From Paenibacillaceae bacterium (lineage in GTDB: Bacteria; Bacillota; Clostridia; Lachnospirales; Lachnospiraceae), in NCBI GenBank assembly GCA_015057715.1, contig SVDS01000012.1, positions 1 to 63,600 of the forward strand: a stretch of DNA of 63,600 bases. Direction: 5' to 3'. Numbering within the stretch: position 1 is the stretch's first letter; each line of letters opens with the position of its first letter. A program made the position numbers and the translations under genes. This document shows positions 8,564 to 16,449 of this stretch, piece by piece. The notes beneath the pieces were generated by a model. That model was given only the letters and a program-made list of their open reading frames with translations, was not told where the DNA came from and made no database searches.

Positions 8564-8917
8564 TTGCGAGGAGATAAATATACGAACCAATATACGGTTA
8601 ATATATTATTTCCAGATGAGAATCCTGTGGACGCTTTGAAAAAAGAATTGAAAATGCTAACTGTTGAAGAATATATGAGGACTGTATCAGATCTTAAGTT
8701 CCCCAATAGGAGTGAGATGAGGGAATTTGGAAAGGTCTATAATGGTAACCACGATGTATATATTAAGATAAGGGTGGAGCTGTTTGGTATGTATGGGAAT
8801 TCCACAACTTTTGTAATGTCGTTTCATTTTGCTGAGAGGGCATTTGTACCAGAGATGTTTCCATATAGGAATAAACAAGGGAGGTATTTTCATGGACATG
8901 AAAGTGATCCGCAGTGA
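8564..8917 (+). CDS. Probable toxin of a Panacea-type toxin-antitoxin pair
   Basis: Up to 117 residues. The central stretch DVYIKIRVELFG and then TFVMSFHFAE resembles the beta-strand core of MqsR-like mRNA interferases (VYLKI, IVSFK), but the match is too short to be sure of the family. No ATG fits the frame at its 5' end. The frame opens with TTG at 8564, which has no ribosome site, while the good site GAGGAG (8568-8573) is followed eight bases later by an in-frame ACG (8582). Translation therefore probably begins at a rare codon, which would keep toxin levels low. Its end overlaps the antitoxin start by 26 bases, and a promoter with an operator lies immediately upstream. The order toxin then antitoxin is that of mqsRA. 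Confidence 0.6.
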   Translation: MRGDKYTNQYTVNILFPDENPVDALKKELKMLTVEEYMRTVSDLKFPNRSEMREFGKVYNGNHDVYIKIRVELFGMYGNSTTFVMSFHFAERAFVPEMFPYRNKQGRYFHGHESDPQ

Positions 8918-9920
8918 AAAACGTCTATGTACCTGCTGCATGGAAGAGCATGAGGTGAAAACAGTTCGTGTGATGGAACGTGCTAGTTTTAAAAATGTAC
9001 AGGTAGACTATGAGGCTACTTACTTTTTTTGTGATGCCGCAGAAGAATTATATATGAATGAATCCCAAATTCAAGAAAATGATATAGCGATTAAAGACGC
9101 ATACAGAAGGAAACAGAGGCTTCTTACTTCTAAGGATATCAATGTTATTCGTGAAAAGTATGGCATAAGTCAGAGTGACCTCTGCATTCTCTTAGGCTGG
9201 GGTGGTAAAACCATTACCAGATATGAAACCCATCAGGTGCAGGATAAAGCACACGATACCATATTAAAAAAGCTTAATCAGGATCCGCAGTGGTTTCTTG
9301 ATTTACTTATAGAAGCAAAGAATAATTTATTGGCGGAGTCCTATCGCAGGTATTTAGAGATTGCCACTGTTCTTTATGAGAATGATCAGGACCGTTATCT
9401 GAGGAAAGCAATTGAAGCTAAATATGCGAGATATCAAAGTAACCAGATGTTTCAGGGAAATGCAGTTCTCTCTTTAGATAAGGTAGTGGATGTAATCCGC
9501 TATTTTGCAGCATCTACTGGGGTTACCAGTTTGTATAAAGTAAAGCTCATGAAATTAATGTGGTATTCCGATGCACTTTCTTATAAAAAGAGAGGGAGCG
9601 CTATCACAGGCCTGGTATATCAGGCCTTGCCAATGGGAGCAGTACCAATCGGACATGATTCCATTATTGATCTCAGCGGAGTTCCATGTGAAGAAGTGGA
9701 TATGGGTGAAACAAATGCGTATTATTTCAACTTACAAGGTGGATCAGATTACCCTGCACTTAATGAAGAAGATAAGCGTATCATGGATTTTGTCATAGCC
9801 AGACTTGGTAGAATGTCAAAAGATGAGATTGTAGCATTTATGCATAAAGAGCAAGCATATACCAAAACGGCTTACAAGGATATTATCCTGTTTAAATATG
9901 CGGAAAGTTTACAGATCTAA
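8892..9920 (+). CDS. Antitoxin with MqsA-like zinc/HTH region and C-terminal Panacea (DUF4065) domain
   Basis: A 342-residue protein. The N-terminus has a reduced zinc ribbon (Cys13, Cys16, Cys47; the usual second CxxC has only one Cys). A helix-turn-helix of the MqsA type follows (about 78-125, IREKYGISQSDLCILLGWGGKTITRYE). The last ~150 residues form a Panacea/SocA-like domain, beginning near VVDVIRYFAAS and including LMKLMWYSDALSYKKRGSAITG. Panacea is a domain shown to neutralise many unrelated toxins when placed beside them. The start ATG at 8892 follows AAGGGAGG. The HTH should bind the palindrome at 8547 and repress the operon, and the C-terminal part should hold the upstream toxin inactive. 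Confidence 0.85.
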   Translation: MDMKVIRSEKRLCTCCMEEHEVKTVRVMERASFKNVQVDYEATYFFCDAAEELYMNESQIQENDIAIKDAYRRKQRLLTSKDINVIREKYGISQSDLCILLGWGGKTITRYETHQVQDKAHDTILKKLNQDPQWFLDLLIEAKNNLLAESYRRYLEIATVLYENDQDRYLRKAIEAKYARYQSNQMFQGNAVLSLDKVVDVIRYFAASTGVTSLYKVKLMKLMWYSDALSYKKRGSAITGLVYQALPMGAVPIGHDSIIDLSGVPCEEVDMGETNAYYFNLQGGSDYPALNEEDKRIMDFVIARLGRMSKDEIVAFMHKEQAYTKTAYKDIILFKYAESLQI

Positions 9921-10498
9921 TGCGTTTAAACAGAGCCGTGTGATAAAAGGATAGACCAACTAAAAAAAAGCAACCATTGAAAATGGGATAGTAAAAATTG
10001 AGACAATGATCACATTTCGAATACATTGGCCTGGACTGGTAAGACTGGGAGTAATATGTTATTATGAAGATAGCACGTTCTGAAAATTTTTAAAAAGAAT
10101 CCTACCAATAGGAAATGATGATTTTCGTAAATTACGTGAAAATGGATCCTATTACGTGGATAAAACATTAATGATAAAGGATATTATAGAAACGATGCAG
10201 TATGGTGCATAAAATTATGCAGATATAAATGTTATTTGAACAGGGCCGTGCCAGACGCATGGCTCTATTTAATGAAAATCTGTGTTCTAAAAGCTGTCAT
10301 CAACTTATGGACGTAATGTGATAAAATGTTTAACTGAATAAAATGCAACCATCTAAAATTGAAGCCTAAAAATAGAGATAATGATTATATTCGCTTGCTT
10401 TTTCCTTTACAGAACAACCATAACAAACTATACTTTCCTTAAAGAGATTGATGATCATCTAAATGCCGCTATTATTGTATTAGAAGGGGAGGAATACC
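9921..10498. other. Intergenic region with gene remnant and diverged repeat pair
   Basis: No intact gene. It contains the AAA-ATPase-like fragment at 10093-10212 flanked by two similar but diverged segments, about 9971-10020 and 10339-10392. Both share GCAACCAT, then AAAAT, TAAAAAT, GAGA-AATGAT and an ATTCG-like end. Each is preceded by an AACAG-GCCGTG motif (about 9931 and 10238). This looks like decayed mobile or duplicated DNA. Confidence 0.5.
10093..10212 (+). pseudogene. Fragment of an AAA-ATPase-like (PF09820 type) gene
   Basis: One frame encodes about 39 residues with the characteristic N-terminal signature of this family: ILPIGNDDFRKLRENG followed by YYVDKTLMIKDII, ended by TAA at 10210. 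The rest of the ~500-residue protein, including its Walker motifs, is missing, and no ribosome site or proper start precedes it. Intact members are common accessory genes in gut anaerobes. Confidence 0.7.
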
Positions 10499-10771
10499 AT
10501 GGAAATCGTTATAGTGACCGTACCAAACCCATACGGATTACATGCAAGACCGGCCAGTTTGCTGTCAAAGCTCGCTATGGGATTTATAAGTGAAATTACC
10601 GTCTATAAAAATGAAGACCTCACCAGGAAATATAATGCAAAGAATGTACTCTCCGTAATGGATATGAACGCAATTATGGGAGACAAGCTGACGTTTGAAG
10701 CCCAGGGCGAGGATGAAAAAGAAGCGATTTTATCCATAGCAAATTTTGCGGACAGCGGCTTTGGAGAATAG
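10499..10771 (+). CDS. HPr-family phosphocarrier protein
   Basis: A 90-residue protein of HPr size. HPr carries phosphate from enzyme I to sugar-specific EII components of the PTS. The active-site histidine is present in GLHARPAS (His15). In Firmicute HPr a serine within KSIMGVM is phosphorylated by HPr kinase for catabolite repression; here the aligned residue is Asn49 in KNVLSVMDMN, so that control appears lost or altered. The start follows a strong GGGGAGGAA site. Ten bases downstream begins the MBL-fold gene, and no enzyme I is nearby. It could be a specialised HPr rather than the main one. Confidence 0.9.
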   Translation: MEIVIVTVPNPYGLHARPASLLSKLAMGFISEITVYKNEDLTRKYNAKNVLSVMDMNAIMGDKLTFEAQGEDEKEAILSIANFADSGFGE

Positions 10772-10781
10772 GAGACATTTT

Positions 10782-11492
10782 ATGAGATTGAATCAGCTTA
10801 CAAAAAATATATATTATACGGAATGTGATTCCAATAGCGATCGCCCTGTTTTGGGTTATATCAATGGGGATCGATGCTCGGTAATGGTGGATGCAGGCAA
10901 TTCTGCGAATCATGTGAAAGATTATAATTTTTTTCTTACCCAGCAAGGTTTAAAGAAGCCAAAATATTGTGTTATCACACACTGGCATTGGGATCATACT
11001 TATGGGATGCATGCCGTTGATGCGGAAACAATTGCACATACAAAGACAAACCAGGAATTGGTCAGAATGTCCTCCTGGGAATTTACTGATACCAAAATGA
11101 AAGAGCGGTTGATATCCGGTGAAGAAATTTTGTTTGCAGATGAGCACATCCGGGCAGAGTATCCAAAATTAAAAGAAATAAAGGTAGTTCCAGCACTCAT
11201 AACCTTTGAACAAAAAATCGTGTTGGACTGCGGCAGCATTACGTGCGAGTGCATGCACCTTCCCTCCGCCCATAGTGACGATTCCGTGGTTGTTTTCATT
11301 CGAGAGGAAAGAGTGATATTTTTAGGAGATATTTATAATGATGACTTTTATCAAAATCATTACAGAGATTTGGAAAAAACAAAACAATTATATCAGGAAT
11401 TAAGTAATATTGACTTTGAGTTGGCAGTGGTGGGCCACAGTGAGCCAGTTAGGAAAGAAAACATTTTGAACTTTTTACACCGGTTCTTTTAA
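10782..11492 (+). CDS. MBL-fold metallo-hydrolase
   Basis: A 236-residue metallo-beta-lactamase-fold protein. The metal-binding signature THWHWDH (His67, His69, Asp71, His72) is intact; a further histidine in PSAHSDDS, an aspartate in FLGDIYND and a histidine in VVGHSEP complete a two-metal site. Members hydrolyse thioesters, lactones, glyoxalase-type substrates or nucleic acids; sequence alone does not decide which. The start ATG at 10782 has GGAGA just before it and lies 10 bases after the HPr-like gene, so the two form an operon. The mazG-like gene follows after 30 bases and may belong to it. Confidence 0.85.
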   Translation: MRLNQLTKNIYYTECDSNSDRPVLGYINGDRCSVMVDAGNSANHVKDYNFFLTQQGLKKPKYCVITHWHWDHTYGMHAVDAETIAHTKTNQELVRMSSWEFTDTKMKERLISGEEILFADEHIRAEYPKLKEIKVVPALITFEQKIVLDCGSITCECMHLPSAHSDDSVVVFIREERVIFLGDIYNDDFYQNHYRDLEKTKQLYQELSNIDFELAVVGHSEPVRKENILNFLHRFF

Positions 11493-11522
11493 AAAAGCAG
11501 GATAAAGTAAGAGGGACTATTA

Positions 11523-11882
11523 ATGACACAAGAAACAATAGATAAGATATTACAATTTCGTGATGAACGCGACTGGAGGCAATTTCATAATCCAAAAGAT
11601 TTAGCCATATCAATTTCCCTGGAAGCGGCTGAACTATTGGAAGTTTTCCAGTGGAGTGCTGAGGATGTGAAATGCATAGAGAAGACGGACAAGATAAGAG
11701 AAGAATTAGCTGATGTAATAAATTACTGTGTGCTTATGGCAGATGCGTGCGGTCTTGATATAGATGAGATTGTACAGGCTAAGATTAAGAGAAACGATGA
11801 AAAGTATCCAGTAGAATTAGCTAAGGGCAGCAAGGAAAAATATGATCAATTAAAGAAGTTGAAGCAAAAAGACAATGGGTAA
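11523..11882 (+). CDS. MazG-like nucleotide pyrophosphohydrolase
   Basis: A 119-residue single-domain member of the all-alpha NTP pyrophosphatase superfamily. The metal-binding pattern is visible as SLEAAELLEVFQW followed by EELADVINY, the E-x2-E and E-x2-D pairs that hold magnesium. Such proteins cleave (d)NTPs to the monophosphate and pyrophosphate, clearing abnormal nucleotides; the short form resembles dCTPase/RS21-C6 types. It lies 30 bases after the MBL-fold gene. A weak 6-bp stem follows its stop without a T run. Confidence 0.85.
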   Translation: MTQETIDKILQFRDERDWRQFHNPKDLAISISLEAAELLEVFQWSAEDVKCIEKTDKIREELADVINYCVLMADACGLDIDEIVQAKIKRNDEKYPVELAKGSKEKYDQLKKLKQKDNG

Positions 11883-12560
11883 TATCGAACGTAGGAGCAT
11901 CCTCTCCTATGCCAGGTAAAACTTAATAATAAATGGAATTAGTTATAATTGTAATAGTTGATTAAATACTGTAAAATAAGGATAAAGAGTATATAAAGAA
12001 TTTATATATATTTCATATAGGGAGAAGTAGCAAAAATTAATAGGTGTTTATCTAGATAGGACTAGATGACAGGTAGAAATCGAATTGTCAGATTCGAAAT
12101 CAGACTACAGTCGTGTAGTTCTATTTTATGTGCAGATGAATATAGTCAATATATTAAAAAAAATAAGCTGTCATAAGCAAGGTTTGTGGTCATTATTAAT
12201 TTGCTGTATGACTAATGGAACATACTGTTGGTGTGAGGTATTAGAGTAAATATTCTCTACTCGAACTAAAATGTTTAAAGTATAAAACTACTCAATCAAT
12301 TTCAAATTGAAGGAGAATTGCAAATGTGTTATTATAAGTAATAAGATTGACAAAAATATAGTAAAAAGATTTACGAATAGCGGATGGATTATCTAATAAT
12401 GTAATTGCTAAGATGAAATGAGCATGCATCAATAGAAAATTAACAAATATTGAAAAGCATTATACTTTTTAAGTGAAAATATAATAGACATAGTCAATTA
12501 GTCCTTAGGTAATGGACAAGGAAATTGTTTTTAAATTAAGATAGAAAAATGAGGTAAAAT
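11883..12560. other. Long AT-rich intergenic region before the restriction-modification genes
   Basis: About 680 bases without a gene on either strand. Two consecutive hairpins occur at 12087-12120: GTC-A-GATT pairs with AATC-A-GAC, then ACTACA-GTCG-TGTAGT. A second stem, GAGTA-N9-TACTC, is near 12244-12262. A tiny frame of five codons follows an AAGGAG site near 12310. The composition is more AT-rich than the housekeeping part, which fits acquired DNA. It may hold an untranslated RNA or regulatory leader, but no known RNA family is recognised. Confidence 0.4.
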
Positions 12561-13568
12561 ATGTTTACAACAATTGAGTTATTCGCTGGAGCTGGAGGCT
12601 TAGCATTAGGTTTGGAAAAAGCAGGATTCGATACATTAGGACTTATAGAATTTAATAAAGATGCATGTGATTCTTTGAAAATAAATAGACCTAATTGGAA
12701 TGTTATTTGCGATGACATAGCAAATATATCATGTTTAGATTTGGAAGGATTATTTGGTATAAAAAAGGGTGAGCTTGATTTGTTGTCTGGAGGAGCTCCA
12801 TGCCAAGCATTTTCTTATGCAGGAAAAAGACTGGGATTAGAAGATGCGCGAGGTACGTTATTTTATCACTATGCAGTATTTCTGCAGAAATTGCAACCGA
12901 AGATGTTTTTGTTTGAGAATGTAAGGGGTCTACTGACACATGATGGTGGAAAGACATATAAGACAATTATAGAGATATTTGAAAAGGCTGGATATGAAAT
13001 CCAAAAAGAAGTTTTAAACGCATGGAACTATGGTGTGGCACAGAAAAGAGAACGTTTGATAACAATCGGAATACGAAGAGACTTAAAAAATACAATTCAT
13101 TTTGAATTTCCAGAGGCTCATGATTATAAACCAGTACTAAGAGATATTTTGGAAAATGTACCTAAAAGTATTGGCGTTCCATACGGAGAGAATAAGAAAA
13201 AAATATTTGATCTGGTACCACCAGGTGGATATTGGAAAGATATAGATCCTGAAATTGCTAAGGTGTATATGAAAAGCTGTTGGGATATGGAGGGGGGACG
13301 TACAGGTATATTACGAAAAATGAGTATGGAAGAACCATCACTTACAGTACTTACCTCACCGTCACAAAAGCAGACAGAAAGATGTCATCCGTTAGAATCT
13401 AGACCATTTACGGTTAGGGAAAATGCAAGATGTCAAAGTTTTCCTGATGAATGGGAATTTTGTGGAAGTGTAATGTCACAATACAAACAAGTTGGGAATG
13501 CTGTACCGGTGAATTTGGCTTATGAGGTTGCAAAAAAAATATATGAAGCACTGGAGAATAAAAAGTAA
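12561..13568 (+). CDS. DNA (cytosine-5-)-methyltransferase of a type II R-M system
   Basis: A 335-residue C5 methylase that protects host DNA by methylating cytosine within the target site. All diagnostic motifs are visible: motif I FAGAGGLALG, motif IV with catalytic Cys81 in GGAPCQAFSYAGKR, motif VI FENVRGLL, motif VIII QKRERLITIG, and motif X QVGNAVPVNLA. The target-recognition region lies between about 200 and 290. The stop codon overlaps the start of the endonuclease gene (TAATG), so methylase and endonuclease are translationally coupled. Because the partner is Eco47II-like, the likely target is GGNCC, by family knowledge. Its base composition is lower in GC than the neighbouring metabolic genes, suggesting transfer. 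Confidence 0.93.
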   Translation: MFTTIELFAGAGGLALGLEKAGFDTLGLIEFNKDACDSLKINRPNWNVICDDIANISCLDLEGLFGIKKGELDLLSGGAPCQAFSYAGKRLGLEDARGTLFYHYAVFLQKLQPKMFLFENVRGLLTHDGGKTYKTIIEIFEKAGYEIQKEVLNAWNYGVAQKRERLITIGIRRDLKNTIHFEFPEAHDYKPVLRDILENVPKSIGVPYGENKKKIFDLVPPGGYWKDIDPEIAKVYMKSCWDMEGGRTGILRKMSMEEPSLTVLTSPSQKQTERCHPLESRPFTVRENARCQSFPDEWEFCGSVMSQYKQVGNAVPVNLAYEVAKKIYEALENKK

Positions 13569-14455
13569 TGGAGTGGAAATTAAAATTTATATCAGAAGAA
13601 AAATTAAAAAGTCATGTTGAAGCAACTATTGGAAAATATGGTGCTAAGTTGGAGCCATTTGATATCAAAAGTTTTAATAGTAATATTATTGATCCAATCA
13701 AGTTGATTTTTGATAAAACGGTATATCGTTATAGTTGGGAAGACATTGTAAGTAAAGAAATATTCAGACAAAGAGATAAAGGTAACAATAATGATATTGG
13801 ATATTTTCATCAGGGTATTTTTCAGTATATTCCAAATTGTCATGTTCCTCAAAATGGAAAAGAGGGTGGTTGGGATGTGATTTATACAAACCCTAACGGT
13901 ATAGTATTACCGGATAAAAATATCGTTCATAAAATATATGTAGAAATGAAAAACAAGCATAATACAATGAATTCTGCATCAGCAGGGAAAACATATATAA
14001 AAATGCAACATCAGTTATTAAGTGATGATGATTGTGCTTGTTTTCTTGTTGAAGCCATAGCACAGCGTTCACAAAATATAAAATGGGAAACTACTGTAGA
14101 TGGAAAAAAAGTATCTCATAGAAATATACGTAGAGTTAGTATTGATCAATTTTATGAGCTGGTAACAGGTGAAATAGATTCATTCTACCAGTTGTGTATG
14201 GTGTTACCAGAAACAATAGAAGGTGTCGTTAAGAATAGTGTGAACCTTAAAGTACAAGAGGATAGTGTTTTTGAGGAACTTAAAAATATTGCTAAAGAGG
14301 TAAATGTCAATTCAGATGATCTTGCTATGGCAATTGCAGTTTATATGTTAGGATTTGGATCATATAGTGGATTTAAGAATTTGATGAGCGATACATTTAC
14401 TGAAAATGATTCATTGCTAAAACGGATTTATGAGTATGCAAAAAAGCTAAAATAG
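13568..14455 (+). CDS. Type II restriction endonuclease, Eco47II/Sau96I family
   Basis: A 295-residue endonuclease. A probable metal-binding core is GGWDVIY (Asp103) followed by YVEMKNKHNTM (Glu126, Lys128), the PD-(D/E)xK arrangement expected of the family, with the conserved YIKMQHQL helix after it. Family members cut GGNCC, so this enzyme likely cleaves unmethylated GGNCC in invading DNA; the specificity is inferred. Its ATG overlaps the methylase stop by one base, which ensures the methylase is made first. The C-terminal third is helical with no further motif recognised. Confidence 0.85.
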   Translation: MEWKLKFISEEKLKSHVEATIGKYGAKLEPFDIKSFNSNIIDPIKLIFDKTVYRYSWEDIVSKEIFRQRDKGNNNDIGYFHQGIFQYIPNCHVPQNGKEGGWDVIYTNPNGIVLPDKNIVHKIYVEMKNKHNTMNSASAGKTYIKMQHQLLSDDDCACFLVEAIAQRSQNIKWETTVDGKKVSHRNIRRVSIDQFYELVTGEIDSFYQLCMVLPETIEGVVKNSVNLKVQEDSVFEELKNIAKEVNVNSDDLAMAIAVYMLGFGSYSGFKNLMSDTFTENDSLLKRIYEYAKKLK

Positions 14456-14488
14456 TAAAAGATATAATAAAAAAAGTAGGTGAGTATC

Positions 14489-15205
14489 ATGAATTCAGAC
14501 TATGTTTTGATGGAATATTACATTCTTTATTTAGAGAAAGTGAGAAAACTCTCAGAATCTTCAATAAAGCATTATTTAGATGCTTTGAGATACATATCTA
14601 AATTTTTAGTAGAACGAGAGAAAATAAAAATGTCCATTTATGAAATTCATGACATCAATCAATTAAAATTGCTTAGATCATATCTTTACAGTGAGCCTAA
14701 TTTTGTTGCATTAAATGAAAGAGGGCATCATATGTATAGCGCAGGTTTAAACAACTATTTTAAATTTGCAAATGGGGAGAACTTCAATAAGAAAAAAAAG
14801 GAATTAGAAGTACTGGATATTGAAGTTGAAATGGGTGAAGTAAGAAATATAGAGAGAACTACCTGGAAGCGATCTGATATTATTAAAAGACAATCTATTG
14901 AATTTGCAGGGTATATCTGTGAAATAAACATGAAACATAATACATTTATTTCTGAGAGTACAAATAAACAATATATGGAAGGTCATCATGCAATTCCATT
15001 AAAAGAGCAGAGATATTTTGATAAAAGTATAGATATTTATGCAAATATTATTTGCTTATGTCCAAATTGCCATAGGTTATTGCACTATGGGTTAAAAGAG
15101 TCAAAAAAAATTCTTTTAAACCAGATTTATGACGAACGTTCCAAGCGTTTGGCTCATAGTGGCATAAAAGTTAGTAAACAAGAGTTCATAAGACTGTCTC
15201 TATAA
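14489..15205 (+). CDS. HNH endonuclease, probably part of the restriction island
   Basis: A 238-residue protein. Its C-terminal part is an HNH nuclease domain: MEGHHAIPL (His166, His167), then NIICLCPNCHRLLHYG (Asn186, Cys191, Cys194, His195), the beta-beta-alpha-metal fold with a zinc knuckle. The N-terminal ~100 residues (YLEKVRKLSESSIKHYLDAL) look like the helical DNA-binding domain found at the start of many restriction HNH proteins and integrases. The start ATG at 14489 follows AGGTGAG; an upstream in-frame GTG at 14480 lacks a site. It begins 33 bases after the Eco47II-like gene. It may be a second restriction enzyme, perhaps for modified DNA, or an independent defence nuclease. Confidence 0.75.
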   Translation: MNSDYVLMEYYILYLEKVRKLSESSIKHYLDALRYISKFLVEREKIKMSIYEIHDINQLKLLRSYLYSEPNFVALNERGHHMYSAGLNNYFKFANGENFNKKKKELEVLDIEVEMGEVRNIERTTWKRSDIIKRQSIEFAGYICEINMKHNTFISESTNKQYMEGHHAIPLKEQRYFDKSIDIYANIICLCPNCHRLLHYGLKESKKILLNQIYDERSKRLAHSGIKVSKQEFIRLSL

Positions 15206-15294
15206 ATTGTTAAGAAATGTAAAAATGATAACACGGAAATCTATAAAACAAATATCATAGAAATCATAATTATTTATTAATTAATGGAGAGCCA

Positions 15295-16032
15295 ATGGAA
15301 GGAAGAATAATTCTTATTAATACTGAAAAAGGATATGGTGAAATTGATACACAGAATGATACCTTTAAGAGATTAAGATTTTATATAAATAAATTAATAA
15401 TCTCAGTTCAAATAGATGATACTGTTTCTTTTGAAATAAAGACGAGTCAGGCTGGAAACAAGTATGCTACGAATTTAATAAAAGTACAGAGAAATAAAAG
15501 TAAGTATAACACTGAAGATAAACCTAAATGGTATGCAGAAGGAGAAAGCAAAGAATTCTGGTTTATTAGAGAGATAGAACCAAGATTAGATGTAGACTTA
15601 ATAATTAATCCTGAGAAAAAAGTCAAACCATGGGTAATTGATTTTTATGATAAAACCAATAACAAATATGCAGATTTAAAGACTCAGAATACCCCATTTT
15701 TTACTGCAAAGAAATATAAGTATGGTGAAATTCCTTATGATCCCACTTATACGGTTACATTTAACAAGAAAGATTATGAATACTACAAGTTAAATTATCA
15801 AGATAGTGATATTTATTGGAATATAAAATGGGAGCAATTAGAATATAAAGGTGAACAGATATTATACGTAAATGGGATTTGGCGGTCAAAATTTCAAAAT
15901 TTATTATCAAAGATTGAAAAGGGAGAAGTATATCTACATCAATATGAGCATCGGGTAAATGATGATAAAAATGCTAAAGATAGTTATTTATTTGATTTAC
16001 GTGATCAGGATGTTTTTGAAAGACTCATTTAA
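15295..16032 (+). CDS. Unrecognised protein with N-terminal cold-shock-like domain; possible nuclease or defence protein
   Basis: A 245-residue, Lys/Tyr/Asn-rich protein. The first ~65 residues resemble a cold-shock/OB fold (GRIILINTEKGYGEID, later FEIKTSQAGNKYATNLIKV), a single-stranded nucleic-acid binder. The remainder is unrecognised; it has DLKTQNTPFF (about 124-133) and YTVTFNKKDYEYYK, spaced like an acidic-residue, then lysine-containing core of PD-(D/E)xK folds, which is only a suggestion. It starts with ATG after GGAGAG, 89 bases after the HNH gene, and shares that gene's low GC. Its position beside R-M genes makes a DNA-related defence role plausible but unproven. Confidence 0.45.
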   Translation: MEGRIILINTEKGYGEIDTQNDTFKRLRFYINKLIISVQIDDTVSFEIKTSQAGNKYATNLIKVQRNKSKYNTEDKPKWYAEGESKEFWFIREIEPRLDVDLIINPEKKVKPWVIDFYDKTNNKYADLKTQNTPFFTAKKYKYGEIPYDPTYTVTFNKKDYEYYKLNYQDSDIYWNIKWEQLEYKGEQILYVNGIWRSKFQNLLSKIEKGEVYLHQYEHRVNDDKNAKDSYLFDLRDQDVFERLI

Positions 16033-16098
16033 GTGTTTTTCAATAAATAGTTATAGTGATGTCATTTGGTTGATTAAGTTTTAAAGTAGGTGATAATT

Positions 16099-16449
16099 TT
16101 GAAAAAACGTTCAGAAGTAATAGCTCTATGTATGAAATTAAAAGAGGTCTATGAGGATTATCCATTTCACGATGCAAACTGGACCTTAATTCGCCATAAG
16201 ACTAATAAGAAAGCATTTGCCTGGATCTATGAGAGGGATGGCAACATCTGGATAAACGTTAAATGTGACCCAGAGTGGAGAGATTTCTGGAGGAGCACAT
16301 TTACTTCTGTAATACCAGCATATCATCAGAATAAAGAACATTGGAATTCCATAATTCTCGATGGAACAATTCCAGATAAAGATATTATCAGAATGATTGG
16401 AGAGAGTTATGAGCTTACAAAAGACAAAAAGAAATCAGTTAAGAATTAA
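16099..16449 (+). CDS. MmcQ/YjbR family protein
   Basis: A 116-residue MmcQ/YjbR-like protein, a small alpha/beta fold sometimes called DNA-binding. Typical features are the early YEDYPFHDANWTLIRH segment, FAWIYERDGNIWINVKCDPEW, and the AYHQNKEHWNSIILDGTIPDKDI end. I chose the TTG at 16099, which has AGTAGGTGA at the right distance; the GTG at 16090 lies inside that ribosome site. The downstream DUF2809 gene begins inside its 3' end, a 41-base overlap that implies coupling. Its biochemical role is not established. Confidence 0.8.
   Translation: MKKRSEVIALCMKLKEVYEDYPFHDANWTLIRHKTNKKAFAWIYERDGNIWINVKCDPEWRDFWRSTFTSVIPAYHQNKEHWNSIILDGTIPDKDIIRMIGESYELTKDKKKSVKN

Noticed and set aside
10381-10593. 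A 70-codon frame overlapping the start of the HPr-like gene
   Set aside because: It has no ribosome site, overlaps a certain gene in another frame and has no recognisable features.
12347-12375. A TTGACA-based promoter before the methylase gene
   Set aside because: The -35 hexamer is perfect, but no acceptable -10 hexamer lies at 16-18 bases (TTTACG only).
14489-15205. The HNH protein as a homing endonuclease in an intron or intein
   Set aside because: It is a free-standing gene with its own ribosome site, not inserted in another gene, and lies in a restriction island.
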